Source: Cytospora piceicola
Lineage: Eukaryota; Ascomycota; Sordariomycetes; Diaporthales; Cytosporaceae
Length of the DNA: 64,000 bases
Assembly (NCBI GenBank): GCA_023375675.1
Contig: JALQBC010000044.1
Span: forward strand, 186,001-250,000
Direction: 5' to 3'
Below, piece by piece: positions 22,983-34,950 of this stretch (positions are counted from its first letter, which is position 1; the number at the start of each line of letters is the position of its first letter). A model generated the notes under the pieces. That model had not been told where the DNA came from. It did not search any database and saw only the letters and a program-made list of their open reading frames with translations. A program made the position numbers and the translations under genes.

Positions 22983-25543
22983 ATGCAGACCGGGGATACA
23001 GCCGATCATCAGCTTCGGTAAGAAAATCTCGTTAAACGTGTAGATTTTATCCGGTACTGACGTTGCTTTTGCAGACAGGAGCTCAGAAGCTACCAAATTC
23101 TCGTTCGTATTACACTTGACAATATAGCCTGCGGGGGGCTATAACTGAGTGGCCAGTAATTAACACTTTTTAAAAGTTCATAGTTCTCAGTGGCCTTATA
23201 GGAACCGGAGTCTTCGTTACAAATACAGATGCTCTCGAGCTGTCTGGCCCAGATGGACTGTTGGTGGCCCTTCTCGTGCTCGGGGTCATCACGGTCAGTG
23301 TTGGAGATACTGTCGGCCACCTCGTCCAACTTTTCCCGGCCCCGAATGCGATATTCGAGTACACCTACAACTTTGTGGATCATGAGTTGGCCTGGGTTGT
23401 TGGATTCGCATACTGGTAAGAGTATCACCACTAATCTGATGAATAGCCTGTACTGACGAAGTCCCTTCATCTAGGTACGCCTGGATTGCCGTCTTCGCCA
23501 CGGAATTTCTACAGGCAGCGGCGATAGTAAAATACTGGGATCCTTCAAGCAACTTGATTTCGATCATGTTTTATATTGTGACGCCCTTGGTCTTTGTCGT
23601 CCTCAATTGCTTGAACGTCAAGGCATGTACTTGACACGTCACCCAACAGAGGAAGAGTACCGGCTAATTGTAGCATAGTACTTTGGCTGGGTTGAGACAG
23701 CAGGAGGGATCCTGAAAGTCATGCTCATGGTCGGCGTGTCCATTGCCCTTTTTGCCGTTGCTGGTGAAGGTTTGTCTCCGGAGGCGTTCCCTAGGTCTCA
23801 GAGGTTCGAACTGACGATGTCCCAGATAATGAAGGGCGCAATGGACGTAAGTAAGCCATCCTTGGGTTTTCTCGCCATACTTCTGATCATATTTTAGCCA
23901 TTAATGCCAAATTTAATACCAACGAGAAATATACTGGTACTTTTGGCACAGCCTTCTGGTATGTATGTTCTCTATAGACATCAGCTCGACTGATAGCCAG
24001 GATCAGGATTGCGATGGGTTTGAGCGCCGGTCACAGTGTGACTTGTTTTCTGTTACTTCTATCTCCGGCCAATATAAGTCTGACTGAACTACAACTACAT
24101 ATAGCATGGCACTCCCTTTGGTTGCATGGAGCTTTGGAGGCATCGAAAGCACGACCATGGCAGCTTTCGAAGCGCGGTCCGTCAAAGACATCGCCTGGGC
24201 ATCCAGCTCTATTCACTGGATTACCTTTGCACTCTATCTTTTTTTCGGCATCTCAATTATGATTACCGTACCCTGGAATAGCCCTAATTTTCCTCTCATA
24301 TACACACGATCGACCAGTGATTCGGCAACCAACGTTGACGCATGTGGGTTATCTCCAATAGCCGTGGTTGTCGCCTTGTGCAATAGCAACTCAAGTTACT
24401 ACGATCACAGCAACAGCAGCCTGCCTCACCACCACAAACCTTATCCTGACCTCGCCGGATTTGTCAACGGATGTCTCCTCTACAGTGTGTTGTCAGCCGG
24501 CAACACGGCACTTTACGTGGCGAGCCGGACACTGTACGGGTTGGCTTCGAGCCCAAGGTTACGAGCCCGTGGCTATTTCGGCATGCTTATACGCTCGCTT
24601 GGTACAACTAATCCGCGGACAGGGGTCCCCGTCTATGCTGTGGTCTTCTCATGGTTGATATTATGCTGGGTGCCTCTTCTAGCATTTCACGATGAGCCTT
24701 GGAGAGTTTTAGACGGTGTAAGTGCCAAGCAATCCAAAGGAAAAGACATAAAACTGATTCTCCTACAGATCAAACAGTTTCTGTTTGTTACATCTAGTAT
24801 GGCATATGTTGTAGTTTGGGCTGTTCTATGCCTTGCATTTATCCGATTCAGGAATTGGTATGTTTCATGGAGGGGCCTTTTCTTTCCTCCCGTTCCAATA
24901 GAACTTCTAGTTTGAGTTGCATGATGCTGATCTCTAAAGGGCAAACAAATGTGCAAAAGGCCTTGAGAGATTTGACAGAGAGAATCATTCCCAGACAGGA
25001 ACAGGAACTCTGCCAGGTGAGGGGGTAGAGAACGATGATCATTATCAAAAGTTCATTTTGGCTGGTACTGGCAGCAGGTACCGAAACCATGTGAGATATA
25101 AACTCCCTCAGCCGTTGGCTGCTTGGACCGGTCTCACAGGCTGCTTTCTCTTGATCATTGTTTCAAGCTCAGTCTGGTGGGGAAACAGATCAACTGTCTC
25201 TACCGCATGGTCCGTAGCGGTATATTTCCTCGTAAGTTTCTGAAACGACAAACAATGCAAGCTGTCCCTGTCCACCCAGCTGACTCGAAACTAGGAGATA
25301 ATTATGCTATTACTCTGGATTATACTGAAGGCTTGGAACGGAACCTGGAAGACTGGGTGGATCAGTACAAATGATGACCCTCTGAACCCCTCGGAGTTGA
25401 AGGACTGCCTGGATAATTTGGTCAGGGCATCTGAGAAAGGAGAGAGGAGATTTGAAGTTCATCGGCTAGCCACATTACCCAACAATGGCACAGTCAATGG
25501 AGCAACAACTAGATCACTCTCTTCTCTTGGAATAAGACACTAA
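22983..25543 (+). CDS. amino acid permease (APC superfamily, fungal)
   Basis: Eleven exons in consistent phase: 22983-23017, 23075-23106, 23184-23415, 23475-23622, 23679-23769, 23826-23846, 23898-23958, 24105-24717, 24769-24857, 24940-25231 and 25295-25543. They total 1863 nt, or 620 residues. Family landmarks run in order: SGLIGTGVFVTNTDALELSG (TM1 with the G-x-G-x-F substrate motif), NAIFEYTYNFVDHELAWVVG (TM3), YFGWVETAGGILKVMLMVG (TM5 region), SFGGIESTTMAAFEARSVKD (TM6), AGNTALYVASRTLYGLA (TM8), NPRTGVPVYAVVFSW (TM9), and QPLAAWTGLTGCFLLIIVSS near the end. These place it among proton-coupled plasma membrane amino acid transporters; the substrate cannot be told. The intron after 23622 has a GC donor. 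Exon 6 is only 21 nt. The loop before TM8 is unusually long and rich in Asn, Ser and His. The 24718-24768 intron is 51 nt and open, so retention would keep the frame. Weakest joins: exon 2/3 and the 23959-24104 intron. Confidence 0.86.
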
Positions 25544-26053
25544 ATGGGAAAAGAGAGGAGGGATTAAACGAGGACCTGATACTACATACGAAAAGTCGCA
25601 AAATAGAGATATGGCGTGGTTCCAGCCCCGGGCAATCAATAGCGAGGCTTGATGGCTGTTTTGAAATGTGCATCACGAAATTCTGAGAAGATGCACCATG
25701 AGAAACTACTAAAGTACTCTCCTGTGATATTTGTTCAAGCAGTACGTTCAGAAAAGAGCGCTGGATCTCGTACGTGCGTCCTCCTGAATCTCCTTAGGAT
25801 GTCATGTGGTACCAGGAGGAGCGTCCGGAGTAAGAACTAGAACTGGACAAGCCACATGCACCTTAGCATTGCCACCATTCATCTGACTGGTTGACGAAGA
25901 TGAGGGCAAGATTGTTATCGGGGTACAACGGTACATATTTTGGGGTACACAACCCCTACCTCTTCCTTGTCTTGGAGCCCATACCTCGATAAGCAGTATT
26001 TGGCTGTCACTGGCACCCTGTTTCGTCACTTTTCCTCCTCTCGACCACCATCG
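25544..26053. other. intergenic region, promoter of the kinase gene
   Basis: About 510 bp lies between the permease stop and the chosen kinase start. An in-frame ATG at 25940 would lengthen the kinase N-terminus by 38 residues; that extension reads as Ser/Pro-rich, low-information sequence, so it is probably leader. Confidence 0.45.
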
Positions 26054-27604
26054 ATGGTGAATATGACTCAGGCCCCGCAATCAAACCCACCAGCCCAGGG
26101 AGACACGGGAAACGAAGAACTGGAGAGTCGCAGAACAAAATGTATTACGGAAATTCTGTCCTATGGAATTGTGAAGATTATGCGGCGTTCGGTGTCTACG
26201 GAAAAAGCTTTCTTTTGCCGTTCTGACCTCAACAAGCTCTGGATCGAAAAGTTACCAGCCTCTGGATACCGACCCCTTGATGCTGTACTCTATCAACTGA
26301 GTAAGGACCAACGGAATATCGTATTGGAGAATCTGGTCCTCTTCATTTCTTTCTTGGTATTTGTAGACGTTTCTCCGCGTTGGTTCTCTACTTGTGGATC
26401 CAAATTGTTTGGGCAACAATGGCATCAAACAACCCAACTCCAATTCAGAGACGACGATGGGCCGGTATCTGAGGAACAGCTTCGTGAAATCGGACTTACT
26501 CCAACCCAGGCCGCACACTGGCAGGAGCAGTACATGTTCAGGCCAGCTAGTATAAGATTCGACCCCGACGAATGGAGACAAGAAGTTGACCCATGGCAGC
26601 CCTTGCCTTTCGAGCTGGTTCATCGAGACGATGCTGCAAGCTCCATGGCTCGTGTGGAAGACAGCGACTCGGCCAGATATTACAGTGAATATGGGACAGT
26701 ACAAGTAAGCGGCCAATAGATTCAAATTAAACTCATTACAGACGTCCTAAAACAACATGAAGCTATACAGAATCCCCGAGGAATGTGTGGTGATCGTCCA
26801 TCGCGGATCAGAAGAATGGATGCCAGTTAGTTGAGTAAATTCTAATAAACCAGTCATATACTTACTAACAATTGGAAGAAAACCTCTCCTTTGAGGATAA
26901 TCAAGTCTTTTCTGGCCAGTAAGCCTGCTTTAGAAGAGGCTAGAAACATGGATTTCCTGAAAGGAAGCCTAAACCAAAACCAATCCATTGCCATACACGA
27001 AGCCATAATCGAGAGGAAACAAGAAGACCACACCCGAATCAGCATCATCTTGCCATATGCTTCACTGGGCGATCTCTCGCAGTTTCTTGTGGATGGAACG
27101 TCCGACGTTACTACACCATCAACACAGTTCTATGACATCAGGGAAAAGTTTCCTCAAATCGATACAACCGGTTACGAACTCCATCGATCACTTCTGAAAC
27201 AGTCCGCCCAACTAGCTGATGCGTTGAAGTTTCTCCACGAAGGGTTCCGCACCGTTGCGGATGACTGGAAGGTCTTTTGTGCCCATATGGATTTGAAGCC
27301 AGCCAATATCATCATATTCGAATCAAATGACGGTGTCGTGGGGAAATGGAAACTCTGCGATTTTGGGATATCTGTCTTTTATGCTGAACAAAAAGGCCAG
27401 CGCGGAGAAGTTGTCTCCATCGGCGACTATTTCAACAAGTTTTTGAAGTCGACTCAACGCTCGCCAAGGCGGCCACCAGGCGCATTCCAGGCCCCGGAAG
27501 TCGAGTTTCCAGCCAACTTGGGCATGGGGGATATCGAAGAAGATCCACGAGCAAGCGATATATGGTCCTTCGGGGCAATATTTACGGAGGTCCTGGCACC
27601 TCGA
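26054..27604 (+). pseudogene. Ser/Thr protein kinase gene, 5' half, cut by a giant insertion
   Basis: Exons 26054-26704, 26763-26825 and 26879 to about 27600. About 220 N-terminal residues of the type common in fungal kinases precede the catalytic domain. They are followed by YSEYGTVQ (glycine-loop region), LRIIKSF (beta-3 with the ATP-binding Lys), LEEARNM (helix C Glu), HMDLKPANIII (catalytic loop Asp), LCDFGIS (Mg-binding DFG), QAPEVEFP (APE) and ASDIWSFGAIFTEVLA (DxWSxG). The frame then meets TAA at 27605-27607, at the edge of RIP-mutated DNA. The rest of the C-lobe reappears in the same orientation at 61142. Sequence up to the junction has normal CpA content and no stops. The first intron (26705-26762) needs an AAG acceptor; the alternative CAG acceptor breaks the frame. 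Left alone, this half would make a kinase lacking the last C-lobe helices. Confidence 0.85.
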
Positions 27605-27780
27605 TAACGTGAGGCGATAATTTCCGATTTTAGTAGGTTTTAACTCCTAAGACACTGTTTCGGGAGCAGATTCTCGAATTTAAAACCTGTTTCTAAAGCA
27701 AATTCGAGTATCTAAGATATATTTCTAAAATACATCTCGAAGTTAAGACCTGTTTCTAGAGTAATTTCGAGGTAAGACCC
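27603..27780 (+). repeat. left terminal inverted repeat and subterminal repeat array
   Basis: The outer part resembles the right end in reverse complement (best block 27635-27666, around ACTCCTAAGACACTGTTTC). It is followed by about four diverged copies of a ~32-bp unit with the pattern CTGTTTC...CTCGA...TAAGA. Confidence 0.78.
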
Positions 27781-28794
27781 TTTATTAACCCCTTCCTTCC
27801 CTTTAGGCTACGACTTCCTGTTAAAGTTAAGGTTCTGCAGCCTATATAGCCTTAACGCCCGCCTCGGTAATCGAGCCCGTTTTAAAGTTCTGCCGGGCGG
27901 CGTACTTACGTTAAACCTTTAGCTATATAAACTTACTTCCTTACTCTTTTATTTTCGATTTAATTCCTCTTTTTTATAACTAACTTTTTTAACCTTTTAG
28001 CCGTTAGCTTATATTAATAAGTACTAACTTAAAATTAAAAGTTAAAACTATAAAACAGATTTAAAAGTTAGATTAAAAATACCGTTTAAAAAAAGGAAGG
28101 CTAAGGTAAAGCTAAAGGCTCCGGCTAAGTTAAAAACCCCGGCTAAGCTAAAGGCCCCGGCCGAGCCTTTTACCTTATCTTACTATTTAAATAAGAAAAA
28201 GCTAAGTAATACTACCGCTTTAAGTAATAATAATAAGTAGCCCGGACTTAATACGTCTACTAATATCGTATTTAGTAATATATATAAAGCTTAAAAAACC
28301 GGAGCCGCTAATATTATTATAATTTAGTTTCCGTAAAACTATTTTAAATTAAACCGGGACCTAGAGATATTACCTACTTTCCCGGACTTAAGATAATTCC
28401 CGAAAATCGTTAATAAAATAACGTTTAAAGCTATCGTTAATACCTCGAGTATATTATAAAAGTATAAGCTTTTTATAAATTTCGGATTCTTACTTATATA
28501 TAAGATTTATACTAAAAAGGATAAAAGCGACCGTTTAATTTTAAATTAATAAAACCTAATACCGGACGTTTTTATTTTCCGGGAGAAATAACTTTAAAGC
28601 TTTTTTAAAGATAAAGTAAAAAGTAACTTTAACTTTATCAGCTATAAGTATAATAAAGTTACGTTATTCTACTCGCTTATAGCTATTAAAAAGAGTATAG
28701 AAATCGTTAGCGAAATCTTTAGTTTTAATAAGGTAAAATATATATATATATATTAAACTTATATCGGTAAGTAAGTAACCCCTTTCCTTTATAT

Positions 28795-29065
28795 CTGGTT
28801 AATATTAAATAGTATCGATAAACTTTAATAATTTTAATACTATTTAATACTAACGAACTTCGATAATCTTATATTATTTAGTATTAACGATTTAAATAAC
28901 TTAATACTATTTAGTATTAACAGACCTCGATAATCTTAATACTATTTAGTATTAATAAAACTTAAATAAACTTAATACTATTTAATATTAACAGACTTTA
29001 ATAAACTTAGTATTATTTAGTATTAACAGACCTCGATAATTTTAATACTATTTAATACTAACTAC
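28795..29065. repeat. cluster of the palindromic motif TTAATACTATTTAGTATTAA
   Basis: About seven imperfect copies, spaced roughly 35-40 bp apart, lie in AT-rich DNA. The arms TTAATACT and AGTATTAA can form a hairpin around ATTT. The same motif recurs in a smaller cluster at 32780-32910 and singly near 30890, 30935 and 50270. Confidence 0.75.
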
Positions 29066-29099
29066 TTATAAATAATACTAATAACCTTATAGTATATAC

Positions 29100-30800
29100 G
29101 TTTTACAGCCTTTTAATTAAAGCTAAACTATATAAGTTTTAGTTATACCTGTATACCTTAATAAACGTATACAGACAATATATCGAACTAGTTAAAGGGT
29201 TTTAAAACCCTAGCTTAAAACAGATTTATAAGTCGATACTTAATAACCCGAAATAACCGGTTTACTTAATTAGAAATAGTAACGTCGGAATACCTTAACT
29301 TAAGAAGATTAATATAAACGCGACTATAAATATAGCGATTTTATAATACCTTATTTATTACTTTATAGGTATTTACTTAAATACAGAAGGTATTAGGCGG
29401 TATAAACGTTATAAACCGAATAAAGAATTTCTATAAAGCTTCTCGTATAATAATTTATTTTACGGCTTTATATTATACTTAGTATATATCCGATAGCGGT
29501 ATACCTTTAAATCTACTACTATTAAGAAATCCGGTAGGTTAAACTCGAATAAAAAGGTTCCTAATAGTAAGAATACTATTTAAACCTATATATATACTAC
29601 CGTTATATAATATAAACGATTTATAAGTAATAACACCGAAAGTATCCCGGATAATATAGCCTTTTAGTCGGTTATAAATATATCCGCGGTATTCTGTTAA
29701 CTACGTAATAAAATAAAAAACGTTTTTATTAAAGCTTTAAAAAACGCCTATTAAAACCTTTAGCGTTATATAGGATTTTTAGTTAAAGCGTTTTAATATA
29801 ACCGGCTAAACTATAGCTATATAAAAAACTACTAGTAAAACTATAAAGCCGAAGTCTTTAACGCTATAGCTAATATTCCCTTTATAGACTATTAAACGGT
29901 ATTAGCTATAGTTAAAAAGATTTATACCTAAAGTCTTTTAAAAAAGCTATACGTTACGTTTATCCGGAATAAAGATATTTTTTAAAACTTTAAAATCTTA
30001 TTACCTAAAACTTTTAATATTAAGTAGTATATCGCCGGCCTCGATATAAACGCTATCGTACTTATTATAAGTATTAAAAAAAACGATAAAAAGGTTAATA
30101 AAGATAATAGCGGCGCTTTTATATAAAGTAAGTATTAAAACAGACTAAAATAATACTATATAATATTAAATCTTTTACCTTTTCGACTTTTAATTAATAT
30201 CGATTTTATAACCGTATTCGATAAACTAAATATATACGATAAAAAAGCCGAAGGTAACGCTAAATATTAAAACCTTTATATAAACCGGCGAAATAATAAG
30301 AATAAAAAGCCTTTAAACTTATATAATATTAAACTTAAAGAGTTTTAAGTTATCGGTAAGCCTTATTTCTTAGTTAGTACTTATTAGTATTAATATTAAC
30401 GTTTTCTATACTTTTTAGTACTAACTTACTTTAATATAGTTTATATACTAACTAGCTAATTAAATATATACTACTTACGACTTATAATAGATAACGCGAT
30501 ATATAACGTTTTACTTATTAACAAGGTCGGTATAAGTAAAACCCTTATCTTTTTAATAAAACGTAAGGTAGCTATTAATAATTACTTAACCGTTTTAGCC
30601 GAGCTAAACTTTATTAAAAATAAAAATACCGGAAAGTATATAAAGTTATATATACCTATAATACTTATACTACCTGCCGTTATTATTAAGTAGTACTTCG
30701 ATAAGATTTACCGGTTCTTTTTATTAAAGACCTTTTATATCCGGTTTTATTATAGTTCGAAAAGTAATATTAGCTATAACCCCGGTTTTTAATAAGCTGT
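29100..30800 (+). pseudogene. possible RIP-destroyed ORF (unrecognised)
   Basis: A plus-strand frame shows Lys/Asn/Tyr-rich protein-like stretches broken only by TAA/TAG. No domain is recognised. Because TGA cannot arise where TpG is depleted, the absence of TGA is weak evidence. Included as a possible gene remnant only. Confidence 0.25.
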
Positions 30801-33689
30801 AATAATAACCGATTAGCTTTATACCGAAATAAAGCTTACCGTTTAAAAGAAAAACATCTCGAAAGTAAAATTCAGGTTTTAAAGTTAATACTAAATAATA
30901 TTAATATTCTCTTTCTTATCGGTACTATTTAATATTAACTACTTTAGTTAACTACTAACAGTTAAATATAAAACAGAATATATATAAGATTTAGCTTTTC
31001 TCTTACTTTACTTTAGTATTCCGAATACTAAGAAAAACTTAAGGCTTTAGCTTCGTTAAAAAAAAAGGTAATCTGCTATTCGACTATAGCCTATAGAAAT
31101 ATAATATATAAAACTTAATTTAAAAGTTTAACGAAAAGAAAATAGCTTATATTTATAAGATAGTATTAGACGTATATAAGAATAAGTCCTCTTAGTATAA
31201 AGCAGATATAGTATATAAGCTAAACTTACTTTTTAACGAAAAAGAGGCAGATTTTAAGTTTCGCGTTTTAAAAAACCGAAAGGCTTATAACGCCGACCGT
31301 ACTAATAATAATATTAATAATAAGCTACCTAAATAAAACGACTAAGTTAACGATAATAATATAAAAGCTAAATACTAAGTTAGTCTATTTAATAAAAAGC
31401 TCGGAATCCTTATTAATATCTATAATAAACTACTCTTTATATAAATAAATACCGGTAAGCCTTTAATATTTATAAACGAAAAGATAAAAAAGGATAAACT
31501 TATAATACTTAAGTTTTTTAACTATTACTAAATAATATAGTTCCCGTTTAAGTTTTACTTTTAGTATATTATCTTTAATAAGTACTAAATAATATAAAAT
31601 CTTTATACCGAATAGTTTTAACTTATACGTATAATAATCTATATAGCCTACTAACTAAACTATAAAAATAAAAAAACTAGCCTAGCCTTTTTAGTTATAA
31701 TATCCGCTATACCCGTTATTAATAAAATTATAAACTACTGTAGTTTTACCTTTTTATTCTAATAGAATATAGACCTAAATAACGTAGCCTTCTTTAAGAA
31801 AAAGCCTACGATAAATATTAAAAACGGCGTTTTAAAGTTTCTGCCGGAAGCTATATTTTAAGAACAGAAAGCGACGCTTACCTACGCGTATATATATTAT
31901 AGTTAATAGTAGTAAGTATTATCTCCCGGCTTATAAGGTATACAGAATACCGGTAAAGACTATAACAGCCGAAATATCGTAAAGGTAATACTTTAATATA
32001 TCGGAATACGTTAAAGGATAAATACGATTATTTACCTCTTCGAATATATTAACAGTAAGCTTTAACTAGTTTACTTTTATAACGGTATCCTTTTATATAT
32101 AATAAAAATATATAAGCTAAAATACAGAATTAATAAATATCTTATAGATAATTATATAAATAACTACTTTTAAAATCTTACGTTAAGCGATAATAACATC
32201 GGCGTAGTTAAAAATAAAATTAAGCTACTTTTAAAAAAAGGCTAAGTCGAAATAGCTATTAATAACGGTAAAGAAGTAACGCTTTACTTAAACGCCGGTA
32301 TTCTTTATATACTAATAATCGTATCGATAAATATACTTAGTTATAACGTTATATTAAATAAAGATATTATAAGAAATATACCGGAAGAGGTTATTATAAA
32401 CGATTTTATCGAGTTTAGAATCTAGCTAGTTTAGGTAAAAGGCGGTAAAGGGAAGAAAAAGAGTACCCGATAAGCCGTTAAAGAAATAGCTAACTAAAGT
32501 AATAGCTTAATCTCCTTTAACGTAAAGTATATAAACGCTATCCTTTATAGTACCGGGGATTTAAGCTTATCGTACCTTTAGCTTTTTATATATAGATTTA
32601 ACTTATACGATTTTATCCTTACTAAGCGGAAAGCTGTCTTTAGCCGTGTTATCTATAAGTCGCTAATTAACTACTATATATTAAAGCTAGTTATTAAGTA
32701 AGCCGTTAAGTAAGAAAAGACCTTAGTTATAGTCGTTACTTCTTAAAAGTAACTATAAGTATAACTTCTTTTCTTATTAGTACTATTTAATACCGATAAC
32801 TTTTAATCTTATTCGTATTATTTAGTATTAATAACCTTTTCTCCGGTTAGTACTATTTAGTATTAACGGTTTTCTTTCTATTCGTACTATTTAGTACTAA
32901 TAACTTTTATATTATAAGCTAATTATTTAATAGCCTTTTAGTTACTATTTTAGAAAAAGCTTTTCTGTTAGTTTTATCGATTTACGCCGGTATAACCTTA
33001 TTAAAAAAGGCTATATATATTTTTAAGTTTAATAATAGTATATCTAATATTAACGTTTTAATATTAAACTAGTAGTATAGATCCGCCGGCTTAAACCTTT
33101 ACTATTATTATTATTATAATATTTAAGTTTAATATCTTTAAAACTTCGGTATTACTATATAGTTTTTCGAACGCTTTATCCGGGTTAACTAATATATAAA
33201 GGTAACGTAGGTTATACTATAAGTTAATAATACTATTTATAATTACCTCGAATATAAGATATATATAAAAAAGGTATAGATACTTATTATCGAGCTTATA
33301 TTCCCCGACTAGCTAAAAAAGTATATTAAGCTTAAAACCTTTATAGTATATAAAGTATTACGTATTATTTAAAGCTAGCCTTTTAACTATTATATTTAAA
33401 ATATCTATTACTTTAAGGTTATTAAAGACTTTAACTCGGTAGTTACCTGTAATATTATCGAGTTTTATAAGTAGCTCGGGCTATTATTACTAAGTATTTT
33501 AAAAAAAGAACCCTTTAAGTAAAACTTTTTAAAAAAGCTCGACGATAAGCTAAATACCTTTTTTAAAACGTAGCTTACCGGTAGTAACCTTAGCTATAAT
33601 TTTAGCTAAAAGGTTATAACCGAGCTTTTAGCTATAACGGTCGATAAAGCTAACGAAACCGTAAGCTAAGTAAATAATATATAAAAGGA

Positions 33690-34950
33690 AATAGCCGATA
33701 CGACCTTCGGTAATATAAAGAAAAAGAAAGTATCGGTATTAAAGCAGATCTTTAACAGTAATAGCCTTACGGCTAAACGGCGGAAGCGAAAAAAGGCTAA
33801 AAAGGCTAAAAAGGCTAAGAAAGCCGAAGAGGCTAAAGAGGCCGATAAGTCCGAGAAAGCCGATAAGTTTAAAAAGGCTTAAGAGTTCGAGTATTTAACC
33901 TTAATAAAATACAGGTAAAGATACGATTAAGTTAAGTAAACTAAATCTTATACTTTATAAAATAGCTAGACAGATAGTCGGAAGTAAAGGCCTAAAGACT
34001 TAATAGCTTTTTATATTTAAGCTTTACTTAATAAATAACCTACTTTCCCGAAACGTTTTTTTAATTAATTAGTATTTATTAATACTATTATTTACTACTT
34101 CCTTATACTTATTAATACTAACTTATTATCTATAACTTATTAAAGATAAGTTTTCGGATTTTTATAACTACTATTTTAAAGTATACTAATTAAGTAAATA
34201 ATTACGTTTATATAACTACAGAATAATATAACCTATACGACTTTAGCTGTCGAACTAGTAATCGAAATATTACTACCTATAATAGTTAGCCGACCTATAT
34301 TACCCCTTTTCTCTATTACTATAGTTTATAATATAGTATCTACCGAAACCTCTATAGTATAAAGAGTATATAAAAACAGGCCGGCTAAGTTAGTCTTAAC
34401 TAAAGGTACTAAAGCTTATACCTTCCGAAACTATTTCTGTAGTAAATTAAACAACGCCGAAGATATCTTAGTCTAGTTTATATATACTATATAAAATATA
34501 TACTTTAAGCTTAACAGCCTTACGTATACTTTAATAGACTTTAAGCTTAATAAAAAAGAGCGTTATATCTTAGCCTTCGAGGTTCGAGTAGTAAAGAAAG
34601 AGTAAAGCGTTTCGGAGTAAAAGCGTTTAACAAATAAAAAAGAAAGGCTTATAAAGGTTTTAAACCGTTAGCTTAAAGATAAAGACGTTAGTATATAAAG
34701 GAGTAAACAGTATATTTAAAACTAAAAAGTATAAGTCGAAAGTTAAAAACAACGTATAAACGAATATATATAGTTTATCTTTTAAGCCTTTATAAGGGTC
34801 GAGTTTTCGAACGTTTAAGCTAAGTAGGATATAGACGTTACCGAATAGGCTATTTTAAAGGGTAAAGTAAAGATTTAATAAGTCCGGAAAGCTATAAAAA
34901 ATTTAGTTAATATTTTAAAAAGTACGAAAGCCGCGAATTAAAAATAACTA
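33690..34950 (+). pseudogene. possible RIP-destroyed ORF with Lys/Ala/Glu-rich segment
   Basis: The stretch 33770-33890 encodes a strongly basic then mixed-charge run of KKAKKAKKAEEAKEADK type, likely helical or coiled-coil. It is followed after about 500 bp by other frames (FRNYFCSKLNNAEDIL near 34430) with TAA/TAG interruptions. The pieces are in different frames or exons. The function is unknown. Confidence 0.3.

Noticed and set aside
23795..23815. GGTTCGAACTGA resembling a tRNA T arm
   Set aside because: No acceptor or anticodon stem around it; it lies in a permease intron.
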